64,000 nt of DNA, from contig CAVXME010000001.1 in the NCBI GenBank assembly GCA_963762965.1, forward strand, positions 868,001 to 932,000, in the 5' to 3' direction. Below, piece by piece: positions 62,799-64,000 of this stretch. The notes beneath the pieces were generated by a model. It was given only the letters and a program-made list of their open reading frames with translations. It was not told the DNA's origin and ran no database searches. The stretch's first letter is position 1. The number at the start of each line of letters is the position of its first letter. This DNA comes from DATBAX01 sp963762965 (GTDB lineage Bacteria > Acidobacteriota > Terriglobia > Terriglobales > Acidobacteriaceae). A program made the position numbers and the translations under genes.

Positions 62799-64000
62799 GT
62801 GGCCATAAGTTTGATCCAACCCGAGGCCGCCACTTCAACTCCGGCCGCCGCTCCTGTTGTTTCCGCGAAAACTGCCGGTCCCGGTCAAAGTGAATTCGCG
62901 CGCGCTTTGCAGGGTGCAGATCACACTCCCCCATCTGTGATTACGAAACCGCAAAGCCGCGTTATTGATAGCGCAACGGTCCCAAGGATGACAAAGACAA
63001 CCAGCAATACGGCGCCGAAGAATGCGTCCGCAAGCGTAGCCAAGCGGTGCGCGCCGTCTCCTCCCAAGTCACTCGCCACAATCGCGAACCCGATCACCAT
63101 ACCGATGAATGTTGCCGCACCCACAGCAACCACAATCGCGTCGCCTGCAACAGCTGTGTCAATGAACAGCAATCCGCAACCCAGCGAACAATCGGCAGAC
63201 GACTCCACATCTGAAGTCAGCGATACCACTCGTGCCGCATCTCTGAGTGATCAGCCTGCTTCAGAAATCGCGGCACCTCAGACCCAATGTGCTCTCCAGC
63301 CGGCTTCACCGATCGACGCTGAACCGAACGCAATTCCAGAAGCTGGCGGCTCAACGGATCAGGCTGCACTATTTCCGGCCTCCACCATACCGCTGGTCAG
63401 CGATGCCGGCTCCGTTCCCGCACCGGACCCCCCACCCACGCCAACATTGCAGGAAGTGCCGCCAGCTGTGCCATTGCTCACTGCGGCGGAGAGCAAGGCT
63501 AACGCGGCCTCCAACCCACCACTCGTGCCGCCCTCACAGGACCTCGATTCCACCAATGGGATCGATAGTCACGCACCCATCCCGACGCAGCAGCCAGCAA
63601 GCCCGCCATCTGGATTGAGCATACGCGCGACCTTTCAATTCGATGAGGTTCCGAAGTCCACGAGCCCATCGCCTGCTTCAAAAACGAATTCATCGCACTC
63701 GCCGATCACTGCACAAAGAGAACGCACGAGTGTTGCGGGCAATTCTCTTTCAGCATTTCAGAATGCCCAACTCAACCCTCCATTAGCAGGAGGGCAAGAC
63801 TCCACGGCTCCATCCGACTTCAACAACCAGCCGAGTCCAATGGGGAGCGCCCCCAATTCTCCGCAGCCCTCGAGCAACGACCCTTCCGCGACTTCTTCGG
63901 CCACCGCAAGTGTCCTATCGCTGCTCCCCATGACTGGAGACCAGCAGGCAGTGGCGGTGGGTCCGGCAGCCCCGGATAGGCCCGCCCCGCCACCATCGGC
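62799..64000 (+). CDS. fliK: Flagellar hook-length control protein FliK, 5' part
   Basis: The frame starts at GTG 62799 (GGGAAG five bases upstream; first possible start after a stop at 62760-62762) and stays open to the window edge, 400 codons. The visible part is Pro/Ala/Ser/Thr-rich and unstructured (VAISLIQPEAATSTPAAAP at the start, then repeated PSS/TSS/NNQPS stretches), as in FliK molecular-ruler N-termini. The conserved C-terminal Flg_hook domain lies beyond the window, so the name depends on operon position and composition. Between fliJ and this start there is no other gene. Confidence 0.78.
   Translation, partial: MAISLIQPEAATSTPAAAPVVSAKTAGPGQSEFARALQGADHTPPSVITKPQSRVIDSATVPRMTKTTSNTAPKNASASVAKRCAPSPPKSLATIANPITIPMNVAAPTATTIASPATAVSMNSNPQPSEQSADDSTSEVSDTTRAASLSDQPASEIAAPQTQCALQPASPIDAEPNAIPEAGGSTDQAALFPASTIPLVSDAGSVPAPDPPPTPTLQEVPPAVPLLTAAESKANAASNPPLVPPSQDLDSTNGIDSHAPIPTQQPASPPSGLSIRATFQFDEVPKSTSPSPASKTNSSHSPITAQRERTSVAGNSLSAFQNAQLNPPLAGGQDSTAPSDFNNQPSPMGSAPNSPQPSSNDPSATSSATASVLSLLPMTGDQQAVAVGPAAPDRPAPPPS

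Overview
The window looks like a chromosomal segment of a flagellated, Gram-negative soil Acidobacteriota (Terriglobia/Koribacter-like). This is inferred from gene content, not from a marker gene: a CRTAC1/ASPIC-UnbV protein paired with a multihaem-TPR protein, tandem FecR/WGW-rich exported proteins, a winged-helix/TPR membrane regulator, a Caulobacter-type TonB receptor with a carboxypeptidase-regulatory plug extension, and small exported proteins typical of that phylum. Base composition is moderately GC-rich and TTG/GTG starts are frequent; several are fixed by good Shine-Dalgarno sites. No phage, insertion sequence, integrase or CRISPR array was seen.

Layout. 1-7.3 kb: truncated gamma-glutamyltransferase, then an envelope-glycosylation neighbourhood (GT39-like polyprenyl-phosphate-sugar transferase, polytopic GT-C-like protein, two GT2 enzymes) with a YjbR protein and an HtrA-type protease. 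7.3-11.5 kb: MFS transporter, leuC-leuD, a terminator, a dispersed-repeat-like element and a membrane-anchored cytochrome c. 11.5-16.1 kb: two paralogous FecR-domain exported proteins with different low-complexity tails. 16.6-17.9 kb: DEAD-box RNA helicase. 17.9-27.6 kb: a minus-strand series of TonB receptor, metallophosphoesterase, YncE-like beta-propeller, pentahaem-TPR membrane protein and ASPIC/UnbV protein. A divergent OmpR-type regulator/kinase pair (27.8-29.9 kb) faces it across an intergenic region with a PmrA/QseB-like box; the regulator carries a one-base frameshift.

29.9-35.2 kb is a trehalose locus: a trehalose-6-phosphate synthase fused to a membrane sensor/HAMP module, a HAD phosphatase, a DUF5752-like protein and a TreT-like GT4 synthase. 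35.3-41.5 kb: an orphan secreted protein, tRNA-Ser(GCT), a putative permuted papain-fold protein, a winged-helix/TPR regulator with a three-copy 11-bp repeat at its promoter, and a small exported protein behind a duplicated region. 41.5-46.5 kb: response regulator and sensor kinase followed by an outer-membrane barrel protein and a cupredoxin. 46.9-49 kb: zinc metallopeptidase plus ATP-grasp ligase. 49.1-52.2 kb: beta-barrel protein, diguanylate cyclase, OmpR-type regulator.

52.3-64 kb is the start of a flagellar operon: a FlrA-like sigma-54 activator without a DNA-binding domain, a sensor kinase behind a strong sigma-54 promoter match, a FlrC-like regulator, then flgB, flgC, fliE, fliF, fliG, fliH, fliI, fliJ and the 5' part of fliK, mostly with overlapping start/stop codons. 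The most interesting items are the sensor-fused trehalose synthase in a two-route trehalose locus, the HTH-less flagellar activator beside a sigma-54 site, the 11-bp operator arrays, the peptidase/ATP-grasp pair and the cytochrome-TPR/ASPIC pair.
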